DNA from: a virus
IMG/VR virus record: IMGVR_UViG_3300032116_000152
Coordinates: 1 to 64,000 of that record
Reading direction: 5' to 3' (one strand)
Length of the DNA: 64,000 nt
Below the pieces are notes generated by a model. That model was not told the DNA's origin. It searched no databases and saw only the letters and a list, made by a program, of their open reading frames with translations. Shown piece after piece: positions 44,607-53,778 of the stretch. Position 1 is the stretch's first letter; each line of letters begins with the position of its first letter. The position numbers and the translations under genes are program-made.

Positions 44607-44957
44607 TTAATTTGTATTTTTTGGTTTAGTCAACTCAAAGAAATGGTCTGCGGGTATAATCGCATATGTTTTCGTATTGTTTCGTTTAAAGAATACGACT
44701 GGATAGGTATTTTCTTTGGTATTATCTTCTGCTTGTTCAAGGGCGGCCCAAATATTCACCTTTTCTTGGTTTTTACATTCAGGAGAATACGGAAACACTT
44801 TCCGAGCAGCTGGGGACAGCTTGATGTCTGTCCCCGAATCACCCATCAATGTAGATACTACATCGTCAGGTTCGAGCTGTGGAAAGTGTTCTAATATTAA
44901 ATCTCGTATTGCATTTTGTAACCGTTTACCCTTGTTCTTTGCACTTCTGGGTTTCAT
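44607..44957 (-). CDS. PD-(D/E)XK endonuclease-like protein
   Basis: A 116-residue protein. An N-terminal helix (SAKNKGKRLQNAIRDLILEHF) is followed by GDSGTDIKLSP with D44, then SPECKNQEK giving E60-x-K62, which together make the D ... E-x-K core of PD-(D/E)XK nucleases. A final strand-helix with YPVVFFKRNNTKTYAII is usual for small phage nucleases of the Holliday-junction-resolvase or VRR type. It lies just upstream of primase and recombination genes, suiting a role in DNA processing. Exact subtype not determined. Confidence 0.75.
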   Translation of the reverse strand: MKPRSAKNKGKRLQNAIRDLILEHFPQLEPDDVVSTLMGDSGTDIKLSPAARKVFPYSPECKNQEKVNIWAALEQAEDNTKENTYPVVFFKRNNTKTYAIIPADHFFELTKPKNTN

Positions 44958-44965
44958 CGTAACCT

Positions 44966-44980
44966 CGTCTATATTAGACG
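44966..44980. other. Perfect 6-bp inverted repeat at a gene junction
   Basis: cgtcta-tat-tagacg spans the stop codon of the 151-residue gene and lies just before the nuclease Shine-Dalgarno. As RNA it would form a small hairpin there. It could affect coupling or be a processing site; this is speculative. Confidence 0.3.
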
Positions 44981-45429
44981 TTATATGTTAATATTAATCC
45001 TGGTGCTGCTGCTTGTTGTGTCTTATATTGTTGTTCGTTATTTGTTGCTAGATATCTGTGAACTAATTTTGAGTCGTAATTTTTACGAACCGAATCGTTT
45101 GCAAATCTATTGTACGAATCAAATGCATTATCTTCAGTTGTAGCTGCCCCAGCTGGGTTTCCTGTAAATTTTGAATTTTGTGCACCGTCTGATTTTCTAA
45201 ATCCTGTTACACTCAAGGTTGGTCTAAATGCATCAAACCCAGTTTGATAAGTATTACCAAAAAAATCAACCGAGTTAGATTGAATAATTTCTTCTCTACC
45301 TTGCGTTAAATCAGATTGATTACGAGCACTGAACTCTTTTGGATTTGCTGTATTTGGTGAGTGTGCACTTAATTTATTTAATCTATCGTACTTTTGTCTA
45401 TTTTCTAATAGTTCTACTAACTTTGACAT
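44974..45429 (-). CDS. Small structural-type protein
   Basis: A 151-residue, Asn/Gln/Ser/Thr-rich soluble protein with no cysteine and no enzymatic motif. It starts MSKLVELLENRQKYDRLNKL and ends with GLILTYNV; the middle has SVDFFGNTYQTGFDAFRPTLSVTGF. Such low-complexity polar composition at the end of a block of structural genes suggests a minor virion component. No family recognised. Confidence 0.5.
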   Translation of the reverse strand: MSKLVELLENRQKYDRLNKLSAHSPNTANPKEFSARNQSDLTQGREEIIQSNSVDFFGNTYQTGFDAFRPTLSVTGFRKSDGAQNSKFTGNPAGAATTEDNAFDSYNRFANDSVRKNYDSKLVHRYLATNNEQQYKTQQAAAPGLILTYNV

Positions 45430-45444
45430 ACTATGTTCTCCACA

Positions 45445-46416
45445 TTAGGTATCAAACTTTACAATAAAAGTTTGGTCTACGTTTTTCGTTCTTGGTACTG
45501 GATTTGCTAACTTTGCCATAGCAACCAAATTGTAATTTTTGTCGTATAATCCAATCGTTGTAACATATGGTGTTAAACTTCCGGAATCAAATAGTTCTGA
45601 TAGTGCTTGTCCTACTACTAAACTTCCCGTTCCGTTAACTTCTACATAATTTTGTGCAACTGCCGACGAAGATACATTCGGTTCATAATTTGTGTATATA
45701 ACAGTTTGTGAAGCCGATACATACGAACCAGTAACTACTTTATAGTAACCTATTGTGTGATTAAATACAGATGCGTTAAATTCTGTTGGTCGAATTTTAC
45801 ACACTACAGTGTGTTCTGTAATTGTATATGACGATGTGTAGTTTACGTCTACTGGTAAGAATGGTGCTAACTTTAATCCATTTGTAGAAATAGATTGTGA
45901 AGGTGATGTTTTATTATTTTTTACAGTTGCGATACCATGCTTGTAAAAAACATTACCCACCACACTACCAGTATTATTTACATATAATCGACCATAACCA
46001 TCATCAAGAATTGGAGACGACCCAGATACTCTAATACTAAAACTACCTGGTTTTATTCCGTCCCCCACCGATTGGTTTGCTATATTAAAGACATACAGCG
46101 ATTGACTTGGTGTAAATTTATTTACAGCTATAGACGATGTACCATATTCCACAATTGATTGTGAAGAATAAAATGCACGATTTAATAAACTGTACAACGG
46201 ATAAGAATATATACCGCTACTAGAATTGAGATAACCTAAATCAAAATCACTGGTTTGTTGATACTTCCAATCATCGGAAGGTTGGTCAGCAAAATCAATT
46301 GTTACATATTCTGTATTCGTAAATGACCCAGAGGTAATTGTATAACTCTGGGACACATACGCTACATAATCATTTTTAGTATATCCATCCGTGTCGAGAG
46401 GTTTTACTGCTCTCAT
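45445..46416 (-). CDS. Structural protein, paralogue of the next upstream gene product
   Basis: A 323-residue, beta-rich protein. Its C-terminus (TTIGLYDKNYNLVAMAKLANPVPR, then TFIVKFDT) parallels that of the 376-residue protein immediately upstream (TSIGLYNGKNELLAVAKLSRPLEK, then IRVRLDF), so the two share at least a C-terminal domain. Ser/Thr/Tyr-rich strands dominate the rest. Families ending with this IGLY-(D/N)-x-N-L-x-A-x-AKL pattern occur in T4-like phage structural clusters. A baseplate- or tail-associated role is inferred. Confidence 0.6.
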   Translation of the reverse strand: MRAVKPLDTDGYTKNDYVAYVSQSYTITSGSFTNTEYVTIDFADQPSDDWKYQQTSDFDLGYLNSSSGIYSYPLYSLLNRAFYSSQSIVEYGTSSIAVNKFTPSQSLYVFNIANQSVGDGIKPGSFSIRVSGSSPILDDGYGRLYVNNTGSVVGNVFYKHGIATVKNNKTSPSQSISTNGLKLAPFLPVDVNYTSSYTITEHTVVCKIRPTEFNASVFNHTIGYYKVVTGSYVSASQTVIYTNYEPNVSSSAVAQNYVEVNGTGSLVVGQALSELFDSGSLTPYVTTIGLYDKNYNLVAMAKLANPVPRTKNVDQTFIVKFDT

Positions 46417-46434
46417 AGAACCTCCCTTTGTTCA

Positions 46435-47565
46435 TTAGAAGTCAAGACGAACGCGGATTAATGCTTCCTTGTCAAATGACTTTTCTAATGGACGACTGAG
46501 TTTTGCAACTGCTAATAATTCATTCTTACCATTATATAATCCAATACTTGTTGCGTATACTCGTGGGTCTTGTACGAAGTCATCGTTCAAGATTTGACCA
46601 TTTGTATTGTTGTAGAATGTTGGATTATTTGTATAGTTAAAGTCTTTATTTCTTAAACGAACGAAATAATGTGTTGACGAAATTGTTTCTGCTGAACGTG
46701 CTTGGAAATCTGCACCCAACTTGATTGAACGAAGTAATCCATCGTGTGCACGTTGTTCACGACCAGCACCACTGTTAGTTGTTAATGAACCTGTAAATGG
46801 TGCAAATGGAACTACAGTGTTAGTAGTATCATATGTGAAATCTTGTGCACCAGCGTTACCACAACCAAATCCAGCTGATGCGGATTCAAAACCAACGGTT
46901 GGAATGATTGCATCTGGATTTAATACGATGATACCCAAATCTGGATATACAAGACCAAATCCCTTACCTGCTGCTGATTGACTGGTTAGTACTGTACTAC
47001 CACTTGGACCTGTTAATGATCCCGATGCTACGTTAAATACACGACCAGACTTACTGGTTTTTGACTTTGCACTTAATGTTTGACCACTATCGTCAATAAA
47101 TGTATATTTACCTAACGATCCAGATAATGTCAAGAGCCAATTGCCTGGGTCAAGTTGTTCACGTAGTCTTGCGCGTTGAACATTAATAACATAAATGTGG
47201 TCTGCGTTTGTGTTACCAAATGTAAATAAGTCATCCGATGGGTCTAACAAAATGTTCTTATATTGTAGATATGTTGCTTTAGTTGCTAATACTGCCAAGT
47301 CATCTTGTGCTAATGTTGGAGAACCACCACCAGAAATATGACCGTATGCTACAGCAAATTGAACTTCTGCTGTGGTATCGGTTGCTGGGTTCTTATCATA
47401 TGCATCAAAATAATATTCACCACTAGCAGAAATCTGTGTGGTTGATGTGAAGAGTGTAGTCAAACTACCTGTGTCACCAGACCACAAACCAGTTGTTACC
47501 GTGGTTTGGTTCGCTGGTACTACATCTTCATCAATGTTAAATGGGACGAAAGTTCTAATTGCCAT
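46435..47565 (-). CDS. Structural protein with IGLY-AKL C-terminal domain
   Basis: A 376-residue protein starting MAIRTFVPFNIDEDVVPANQTTVT, with SGEYYFDAYDKNP, a YGHISGGGSPT segment and VINVQRARLREQLDPGNWLLTLSGS in the first half, and the IGLYNGKNELLAVAKLSRPL end shared with its neighbour. Similar proteins are annotated only as structural in aquatic T4-like phages, as far as I recall. No enzyme motif. The preceding gene's stop is about 14 bases upstream. Confidence 0.6.
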   Translation of the reverse strand: MAIRTFVPFNIDEDVVPANQTTVTTGLWSGDTGSLTTLFTSTTQISASGEYYFDAYDKNPATDTTAEVQFAVAYGHISGGGSPTLAQDDLAVLATKATYLQYKNILLDPSDDLFTFGNTNADHIYVINVQRARLREQLDPGNWLLTLSGSLGKYTFIDDSGQTLSAKSKTSKSGRVFNVASGSLTGPSGSTVLTSQSAAGKGFGLVYPDLGIIVLNPDAIIPTVGFESASAGFGCGNAGAQDFTYDTTNTVVPFAPFTGSLTTNSGAGREQRAHDGLLRSIKLGADFQARSAETISSTHYFVRLRNKDFNYTNNPTFYNNTNGQILNDDFVQDPRVYATSIGLYNGKNELLAVAKLSRPLEKSFDKEALIRVRLDF

Positions 47566-47579
47566 ATGTTAAACCCCTA

Positions 47580-48206
47580 TTATACTGTTGGCTTAGCAGC
47601 CACAGAAACGGTGACCGTCTTGGTTGCACCAGTAAGATTGTTTACAATTGTTAATTGTGTTGTGCGGTCAACTGTTAATTCCTTGGATGTTAAGTTGAAA
47701 CTAAATCCTTGGACAACAACTGCGTTAGCAGATGTTGCTTGGTTGACTTGGAAGAATGGAACTGTTGTTCCAGCTGCCAATGGTTGGTTGGTGGTCAACG
47801 TTGCTACGTTTCCATCATAAAGAATTGCTGTGTAACCAGCGGTTGCAAGTTCTGCGGTTGTGGTTGGACTTACTACAACCGAGTCGTTGTAATTAAGTGA
47901 GTATGCAGAAACACCCAATGAAATAACTGGAATTTCCTTGGTACCTCTGTCTAATGAAACAAGCTTATAACGCATTGCTTGTGTTTCATCAGGAGAAGCT
48001 TCAAGAACTGGCATACTTTCAATGATTGAACCATAGTATGCAGAACCAAGTGGGTGAGAAGTAGTATATAATGTGTAATCTACTTCGTCATCAGCCACTG
48101 CAAACTGAGTGATTTCGAATTCACTTCTTCCCTTGGATAGAAGTTCTCTACCCTTTTTCGTTAACACCGCATCAACTGTGATTGTTGATTTGTTTAGATA
48201 TCCCAT
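47580..48206 (-). CDS. Structural protein of the tail-periphery cluster
   Basis: A 208-residue protein. The first ~105 residues (MGYLNKSTITVDAVLTKKGRELLSKG, QFAVADDEVDYTLYT, ESMPVLEASPDETQAMRYKL) follow a pattern I associate with virion proteins of T4-like aquatic phages. The C-terminal ~85 residues look like one Ig-like strand domain. A good GGAGAGG Shine-Dalgarno and a promoter-like box 32 bases upstream suggest it starts a transcription unit of structural genes. Precise role unknown. Confidence 0.62.
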   Translation of the reverse strand: MGYLNKSTITVDAVLTKKGRELLSKGRSEFEITQFAVADDEVDYTLYTTSHPLGSAYYGSIIESMPVLEASPDETQAMRYKLVSLDRGTKEIPVISLGVSAYSLNYNDSVVVSPTTTAELATAGYTAILYDGNVATLTTNQPLAAGTTVPFFQVNQATSANAVVVQGFSFNLTSKELTVDRTTQLTIVNNLTGATKTVTVSVAAKPTV

Positions 48207-48238
48207 AATTTGTACCTCTCCTGACGTAAATTGTCTAA

Positions 48239-48246
48239 TATAAATA
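48239..48246 (-). promoter_or_regulatory. Late-promoter-like box TATTTATA
   Basis: The sense strand reads AACATATTTATATTAGAC, 32 bases before the gene starting at 48206. It lies in the 55-base gap after the 1543-residue gene. Inferred. Confidence 0.5.
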
Positions 48247-48261
48247 TGTTATAGTTTGGTT

Positions 48262-51200
48262 TTAGTTCACATTTAGGTTAATTCCACCCAAATTATCTTC
48301 TTCTTGGAGGATGTTTGGAGATACCGTAATCGTGGTACCTGCGGTGAATGTGACCTCAACTGGTGAACGTCCATCTGTTGTTGTGTCTTGTGTTTGTAGA
48401 CATCCCACATAATTTCTACGTTTTGTGGCTAAAAGTGTGTCTCTATAAAACTTATAATGTCTTGGTAGATATCCAATTGGAAGTTCGATAGGTGCTTCAA
48501 TAGCGAAGTAATTAAATGTTACGATAAATCCATTACCGTAGGTATTACCACCCAACTCGTCAACTGTATAATAAATAATAGGGCTTGATGCCAGACCAGT
48601 ATCATTGTTTACTAGAGTTACGGGTGGGTACAATCCAACATTTTTACTAACCGACCCAGACTCAAACTTCATATCGAATAGAACACCGTGGTCACCAGTT
48701 GGTTCTATACCAAATACTCTGTTTAAATCTGCATCACGTTTGTCAGATCTATCATACAATCTAACTCGTATATTTGGTGCTGGTGAATCACCAACACCAA
48801 CATTTACAGAAAATAATGACGCAATCGCCTGTAAACGAATAAGACCTGTTTCTCTAGTGTTTGCAGAGAATGAACCGAAACTTAACTTTTTAGAATATCT
48901 ACCAGGTGTAACAATTGGTCTACTTACCAATACTCGTGTTATTGGTAGTGTAAATACCGATTCATCACCTTGTGCCTTATTAATATCAAAAATAAGACGA
49001 TATGGTGTATTAACTGCTTTCCCACGGTAAAATACAGGTGCCCATCTATTTTTGTCTTGTGATGGGAAATTATATGATACCGATGGTGCGTCTTGGGCAA
49101 TATATCTAAATAGTTTACCATTTGACGTTTTAGCTGATCCTGTAGCTCCGAGTTGAACTACTACATCGTTTCTACCATACTGTGTTCCAAACGACCACGT
49201 TGCTGCCGCACCAGTTAAGAAATTTAGTTGGTTTTGTCCTATAATTTCTTTATACACAGTTTCAAATGAGTAAATACCACTATCTCTAATAAAATAACTA
49301 GTAACTCCCAAATCATCAAAATCCGCAGTTGGTGGAATGACATTAATTAAACTTGCATAAGTAAGATTATCATTAGTACCAATAATATCATTGATATCAA
49401 TAATGTTTCCTGGTTTGTACTTTACCGCAGCTTGTCTTGCTTCAGTTGGTGTCATACCTGCGTAAGTTTGCAAGTAATTAATATAACTTAATTTGTCAAT
49501 ATCAGAATCAAATACATCGTATTGTGATTCAATAGAACGTGATGTATATGGATGGAATGCTGGCCCTTCATAATAGCTGTAGTCACCTAACATTACTCCA
49601 CCAGCGTTTTCAATCGTAACACCATCTAATAATCCAGTAAGTATTTCTCCTTGTGGCATTGATGAGGTCATAAACAATGGTTGTGCATTATACGTGTTAT
49701 GATAATCACCAGACGGAACAATTAATGAACTTGTTAATTCTGTGGTAAACGTGTTGTTTGAATCCCCACGTAATACCATTTCATCGTTCATATTAAGAGC
49801 TGTATTATAATCCGTAAAGAATGCACTTTGACTTTCACGTGCTCTAATATTAATTGTAGTTTCTGTTGATACGGTTATATCAAAATCACGTACATAAGTT
49901 TTTTCTGTGTTTGCAAACGTGCTATTTCTTCTTGTATTTGCACCACTTAATTTTACTGGTTTTTCAAATGTAACTTTTTTATGTTCAAGAATATTTGGTT
50001 CAATGACAACACCGGAACCTAGTACTGTTCTTGCTGGTATTAATTGATTTGCTTGTTCAAAAAGTGTTGGTGCAAGTTGGTCAAAAAAGCGAACAAATTG
50101 TGCAATATTTACTGTTGCATTATAGTATTGTTTGTAATAATTTTGTATTGCTTCAATACCTTCGTATTTTGATTTGTATCGTGGATTAATACCTACAAGT
50201 CCACGTACATCAATATTACCTAGTGAACGAATTAATAGATTGTTGACTGCATCTGTCGGTGATACAAAAAATCCAAGATATTTTTTTGTTTGCTGTTGTT
50301 GTCTACGAGTTTCGTTATCAACGATACTTTTTGTTCTGTGAAGAACCAGTCCACCGTCGGTAGATACTTCTGTAAATACAGGTGGTGGAGCTATCAATAT
50401 ATTATTACTACCGTATGAGTATGCCCCAGCGTTTGTTGTATATTGTTTAACTTTTCTACTTACACGAGCCATACTATACGGATATGATGTCTGACTTACA
50501 AACCCAACCGCCACAACATTTGTTAAGTTTGGTAACAATGGTAATAGTGGGTCGGAAGCACCGTCTTTATTTCTGTACGGTGATTCGTTTGCGATACTTC
50601 CCGAAGAAAGATTTTTTGGTGTGTGGAACGATAATCTTACCCATAAGTTTTCAACAGGTGACGTATAAGTATTACCGACAAAACTTCCTGGGTCTAATAC
50701 TTGTTCATAGAATCGTTGATTTGTGATGCGTTCTCCCCACACACGAACTTCGTCAACAAATCCGTTAAAGTTGTTTAAACTTAATGAACCAGATCCACCA
50801 AGGAAGAAATTTTGGGTAGCTTTCCATGCGTCACGTAAGTATGAACCAGTGGTACTCATACTTGATGAGTATAAAATTTCTTCACCATCAGAGTGTGCTA
50901 CTAATAAATCTACAGAATTTACATTATAACGAAGCATTACATCATAGTAATCTTCACTATCAAACATATCTGCATAACTACTACTGAGTAACACTTCACC
51001 TATTGTGTCTTTAACAACTACTCGTCCATATGGTGACGATGCTGATGGATATGTTTGTAATTCTACTGTCCACGAACCTGAAGGTGTTCCTGTATCTCCA
51101 ACACCCAACGTGGTGTTTACTTGTGTAGGATTATTAAATCTAAATTGCAACGTGTATGTTTCACGTTGAGAAGCACCACTCATAGGTAATACTAGATATG

Positions 51201-52893
51201 AACTGGTATTAAAATTTAATGCGTTAGTTACTTCGTCAAATATCTCATAGCTACCAGTACTCGTTGTATCTGTTTCACGAATGCCAACAACTTGTTCATT
51301 TAATCCAAAAATACTAAGTAACGCTTTAAGTGAATTTACAGTACCACGTGTTTTATTGAGATATGGAGCATTATGTAAGAAACGCTTCCAAAGTTCTGTA
51401 ACTTGTTCACGTTTCTTTGTTAATGATGTATCTGTGGTAAAACTATATAACGATGCTGCTGAATCAGGATTGGTCAATGATAACCCGAACGACTTTGCAA
51501 CTTCCCATACTAAATCTTGCGATAATCCTTCCGTAGCATTTACTTTTCTGTCGTAAATATTTGGTAATTGATCAATATATGATTTAATGTTATCAAATAA
51601 GTGCCCAATCATTTGTGTAAACTTAATAAATTCTTGTGAGTTTACATCGTCTACTAGATATTGCGGTATTGCATTTGATAATAAGTTTACATTATTTTCA
51701 TCATATCTTCTTGCAATATTAGATTGTATTTCGTACCAATCAGCTACTTGTACGCTAGATGGTGGGTACAAGTCTCCATTTGAATTTTTCTTTGGCCAAG
51801 TGCCATCGACATTATACTCTGTTCCGCTTAATTGCCAGTACACACTTGCACTATATGCACTACCTGATTGGTTGAATAGGTATCGTTCATATCCATCAAA
51901 ACTACGGATAATATTTTCTATTTCAAGTGCAGCAACTTTAGCACCCTCTACAAGATATACCGCAGCAGAAGGTAGTGCATCCACTGCGTATATTGTTAAA
52001 GTAGACCCAGAAGATACTGTTGCCGAACCTGATTCATCAATTAATACTGGACTTGCTAATGTTGTATCTTCATAAAAAATAGTTGGTGTATCAATAACGG
52101 TTTCAGAAAATCCAAATATTGATCCTGTAGTTCCTGTGGCGTAGAATCTAGATTTTGTTTCCAGTTCACGTATTTTTGTAATTTTTTGTTTAAATGCATC
52201 CAATCGTAATTTTGCAGAACTATATGTGACGAAATTTGCGTAGTCTGTATAATCTATATTAAGTTCTGCGGAACGATAATCGTCGGTATACCATTTACGT
52301 AGTAAATTGTCTTGGAATGTAAATCCACCATATTGATCTTCTGATCCTGTTATGTCTATTCCAATGCTTGATAACGTCTGATTTGCAACTCTACGATTTT
52401 GAACGTTTAGTAATTCAATATCAGAGCTACCAATGTTTGTTAAATCTGTATTTTTAGTTCGTAATACTACCGATGTAGTATCTGGTTGTGGTGGTGCGTC
52501 TAGTTTGATTGTATCTACAACTGTATTTACTACTTCACGACTTAAAAATACTCTATTACCAACATCCAAATTAAAATCAAGTGGTGTTAATAGTTTGACT
52601 AAAAGTTTTGTGGAATCGTTTGGGTCCAACTTCCAATTAGTAATAATACGTTGCGTATCATCACCAAAATTCAATAATGTTTTTAGAAAACGTTCTTTGT
52701 CATTATACGCACGTATTTTAGAATTAACTTGACTGGTAAGTGCCTTTACCAAAGCAGATCGCAAATCAACTACAACAGGTTCGTACTGTTGTAAATTAGT
52801 TTGAAGTGATACTGACTTCTGTGATTGATCTATATCTGCTTCGTAAACTGCTACTACAGTTTTTAATGATTTAATACCAGATGCAAGTGCCAT
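48262..52893 (-). CDS. Very large baseplate/tail protein with LamG-type lectin domain
   Basis: A 1543-residue structural protein. The N-terminal part is helical and charged (RSALVKALTSQVNSKIRAYND). About residues 400-545 contain a tail-protein-I-like helical stretch (IKSYIDQLPNIYDRK, then EVAKSFGLSL, APYLNKTRGTVNSLKALLSIFG). About 545-730 form a concanavalin/LamG-like jelly roll (NALNFNTSSYLVLPM ... NFNGFVDEVRVWGER). The remaining 800 residues are beta-rich with FRYIAQDAPSVSYNFPS near the end. Such LamG inserts often bind glycans. It lies in the gp6/gp25 baseplate cluster, so a wedge-peripheral or fibre-attaching protein is likely. Residue boundaries are approximate. Confidence 0.68.
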   Translation of the reverse strand: MALASGIKSLKTVVAVYEADIDQSQKSVSLQTNLQQYEPVVVDLRSALVKALTSQVNSKIRAYNDKERFLKTLLNFGDDTQRIITNWKLDPNDSTKLLVKLLTPLDFNLDVGNRVFLSREVVNTVVDTIKLDAPPQPDTTSVVLRTKNTDLTNIGSSDIELLNVQNRRVANQTLSSIGIDITGSEDQYGGFTFQDNLLRKWYTDDYRSAELNIDYTDYANFVTYSSAKLRLDAFKQKITKIRELETKSRFYATGTTGSIFGFSETVIDTPTIFYEDTTLASPVLIDESGSATVSSGSTLTIYAVDALPSAAVYLVEGAKVAALEIENIIRSFDGYERYLFNQSGSAYSASVYWQLSGTEYNVDGTWPKKNSNGDLYPPSSVQVADWYEIQSNIARRYDENNVNLLSNAIPQYLVDDVNSQEFIKFTQMIGHLFDNIKSYIDQLPNIYDRKVNATEGLSQDLVWEVAKSFGLSLTNPDSAASLYSFTTDTSLTKKREQVTELWKRFLHNAPYLNKTRGTVNSLKALLSIFGLNEQVVGIRETDTTSTGSYEIFDEVTNALNFNTSSYLVLPMSGASQRETYTLQFRFNNPTQVNTTLGVGDTGTPSGSWTVELQTYPSASSPYGRVVVKDTIGEVLLSSSYADMFDSEDYYDVMLRYNVNSVDLLVAHSDGEEILYSSSMSTTGSYLRDAWKATQNFFLGGSGSLSLNNFNGFVDEVRVWGERITNQRFYEQVLDPGSFVGNTYTSPVENLWVRLSFHTPKNLSSGSIANESPYRNKDGASDPLLPLLPNLTNVVAVGFVSQTSYPYSMARVSRKVKQYTTNAGAYSYGSNNILIAPPPVFTEVSTDGGLVLHRTKSIVDNETRRQQQQTKKYLGFFVSPTDAVNNLLIRSLGNIDVRGLVGINPRYKSKYEGIEAIQNYYKQYYNATVNIAQFVRFFDQLAPTLFEQANQLIPARTVLGSGVVIEPNILEHKKVTFEKPVKLSGANTRRNSTFANTEKTYVRDFDITVSTETTINIRARESQSAFFTDYNTALNMNDEMVLRGDSNNTFTTELTSSLIVPSGDYHNTYNAQPLFMTSSMPQGEILTGLLDGVTIENAGGVMLGDYSYYEGPAFHPYTSRSIESQYDVFDSDIDKLSYINYLQTYAGMTPTEARQAAVKYKPGNIIDINDIIGTNDNLTYASLINVIPPTADFDDLGVTSYFIRDSGIYSFETVYKEIIGQNQLNFLTGAAATWSFGTQYGRNDVVVQLGATGSAKTSNGKLFRYIAQDAPSVSYNFPSQDKNRWAPVFYRGKAVNTPYRLIFDINKAQGDESVFTLPITRVLVSRPIVTPGRYSKKLSFGSFSANTRETGLIRLQAIASLFSVNVGVGDSPAPNIRVRLYDRSDKRDADLNRVFGIEPTGDHGVLFDMKFESGSVSKNVGLYPPVTLVNNDTGLASSPIIYYTVDELGGNTYGNGFIVTFNYFAIEAPIELPIGYLPRHYKFYRDTLLATKRRNYVGCLQTQDTTTDGRSPVEVTFTAGTTITVSPNILQEEDNLGGINLNVN

Positions 52894-52899
52894 ATTTTA

Positions 52900-53760
52900 T
52901 TATAATTCTGTGTTGGTGTCGGATATTGTTTGATTTGTTTCTGATACAACTACTCCACCGTTAACCGATTGTCTTTCTGCTTTATCAATAGCTGCCTGTA
53001 CCTGTTGACGTAATCGTACAAACAATGCTTGTTTTTTCGGCCCACCTCTAACACTAGTAATAGTTGTAGCAGTATCTTGAGATACACTCAATCCCAAAGA
53101 CCTTGCACGTGAAATTAATTCATCAACATTCGTAGGAGCTAATTCTTTTATACGAGCTACCAATTGTTCTGGTAGGCGTTGGGGTACTGTTTCGGATTGA
53201 CGTACATTAACAAATTGTTCTTTTACAGGAATTGTGCTTGGTGCCGGATTTGTAAACGATGGTTTTCTTACAAAATCTTCACCTCTATCTGGTGTTCCAG
53301 GTATTCTAGCTGCTATTGGTGGAGTTAAAAATACTGTATTTGTTACACCACCGATATTAAATTCTTGTGGGCGTCTTTCTACTGCTCTTGGTGCTGTTAA
53401 TGTTACACACGATCCACGTTGACTTATTGTACCGGCATTAATATTAATCCAATTACCATCTTCTGTTTTGTAAAATCCATCTACCGCTACTTCTGAACAG
53501 CTATCGGTGCTATATACCGTAGCAGTTGGTGAACCCAAATAGTATGTACCAAGTGCTCCAAATTGAGCACATGCTGTTTCAATACTACTTTGTACTGTAC
53601 TAAGTGTTAAAACTGCACTATAGCATTTTGGTACAGAAGGTGACGGATTTACTGTAATTGTTGTTTGTTGTACGATTGAATTTCCGTTAGGATCGACTGC
53701 TCTAGCAACGAGAGTTAATGCACCTATTCCATCACCAGTTACGTATCTTGTAGTTGTCAT
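52900..53760 (-). CDS. Structural protein with Cys-containing fibre-type domain
   Basis: A 286-residue protein. It begins with a short Ig-like strand domain (ALTLVARAVDPNGNSIVQQTTITV), then a domain with CYSAVLTLS ... ETACAQF ... YYLGSPTATVYSTDSC and GFYKTEDGNWININAG ending RGSC. Four or more cysteines could form disulphides, unusual for the otherwise Cys-poor cluster. The C-terminal half is helical (VARIKELAPTNVDELISRARSLG, FVRLRQQVQAAIDKAERQ). The FYKT/W-x-x-I pattern recalls small domains on surface and fibre proteins. Tail periphery is inferred. Confidence 0.52.
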   Translation of the reverse strand: MTTTRYVTGDGIGALTLVARAVDPNGNSIVQQTTITVNPSPSVPKCYSAVLTLSTVQSSIETACAQFGALGTYYLGSPTATVYSTDSCSEVAVDGFYKTEDGNWININAGTISQRGSCVTLTAPRAVERRPQEFNIGGVTNTVFLTPPIAARIPGTPDRGEDFVRKPSFTNPAPSTIPVKEQFVNVRQSETVPQRLPEQLVARIKELAPTNVDELISRARSLGLSVSQDTATTITSVRGGPKKQALFVRLRQQVQAAIDKAERQSVNGGVVVSETNQTISDTNTEL

Positions 53761-53778
53761 AAATAAAATCCTTCTATA

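Noticed and set aside
3514-48246. Plus-strand TATAAATA boxes as genuine T4 late promoters for plus-strand genes
   Set aside because: No plausible plus-strand gene follows any of them; all lie just upstream of minus-strand starts. They are better read as TATTTATA on the coding strand.
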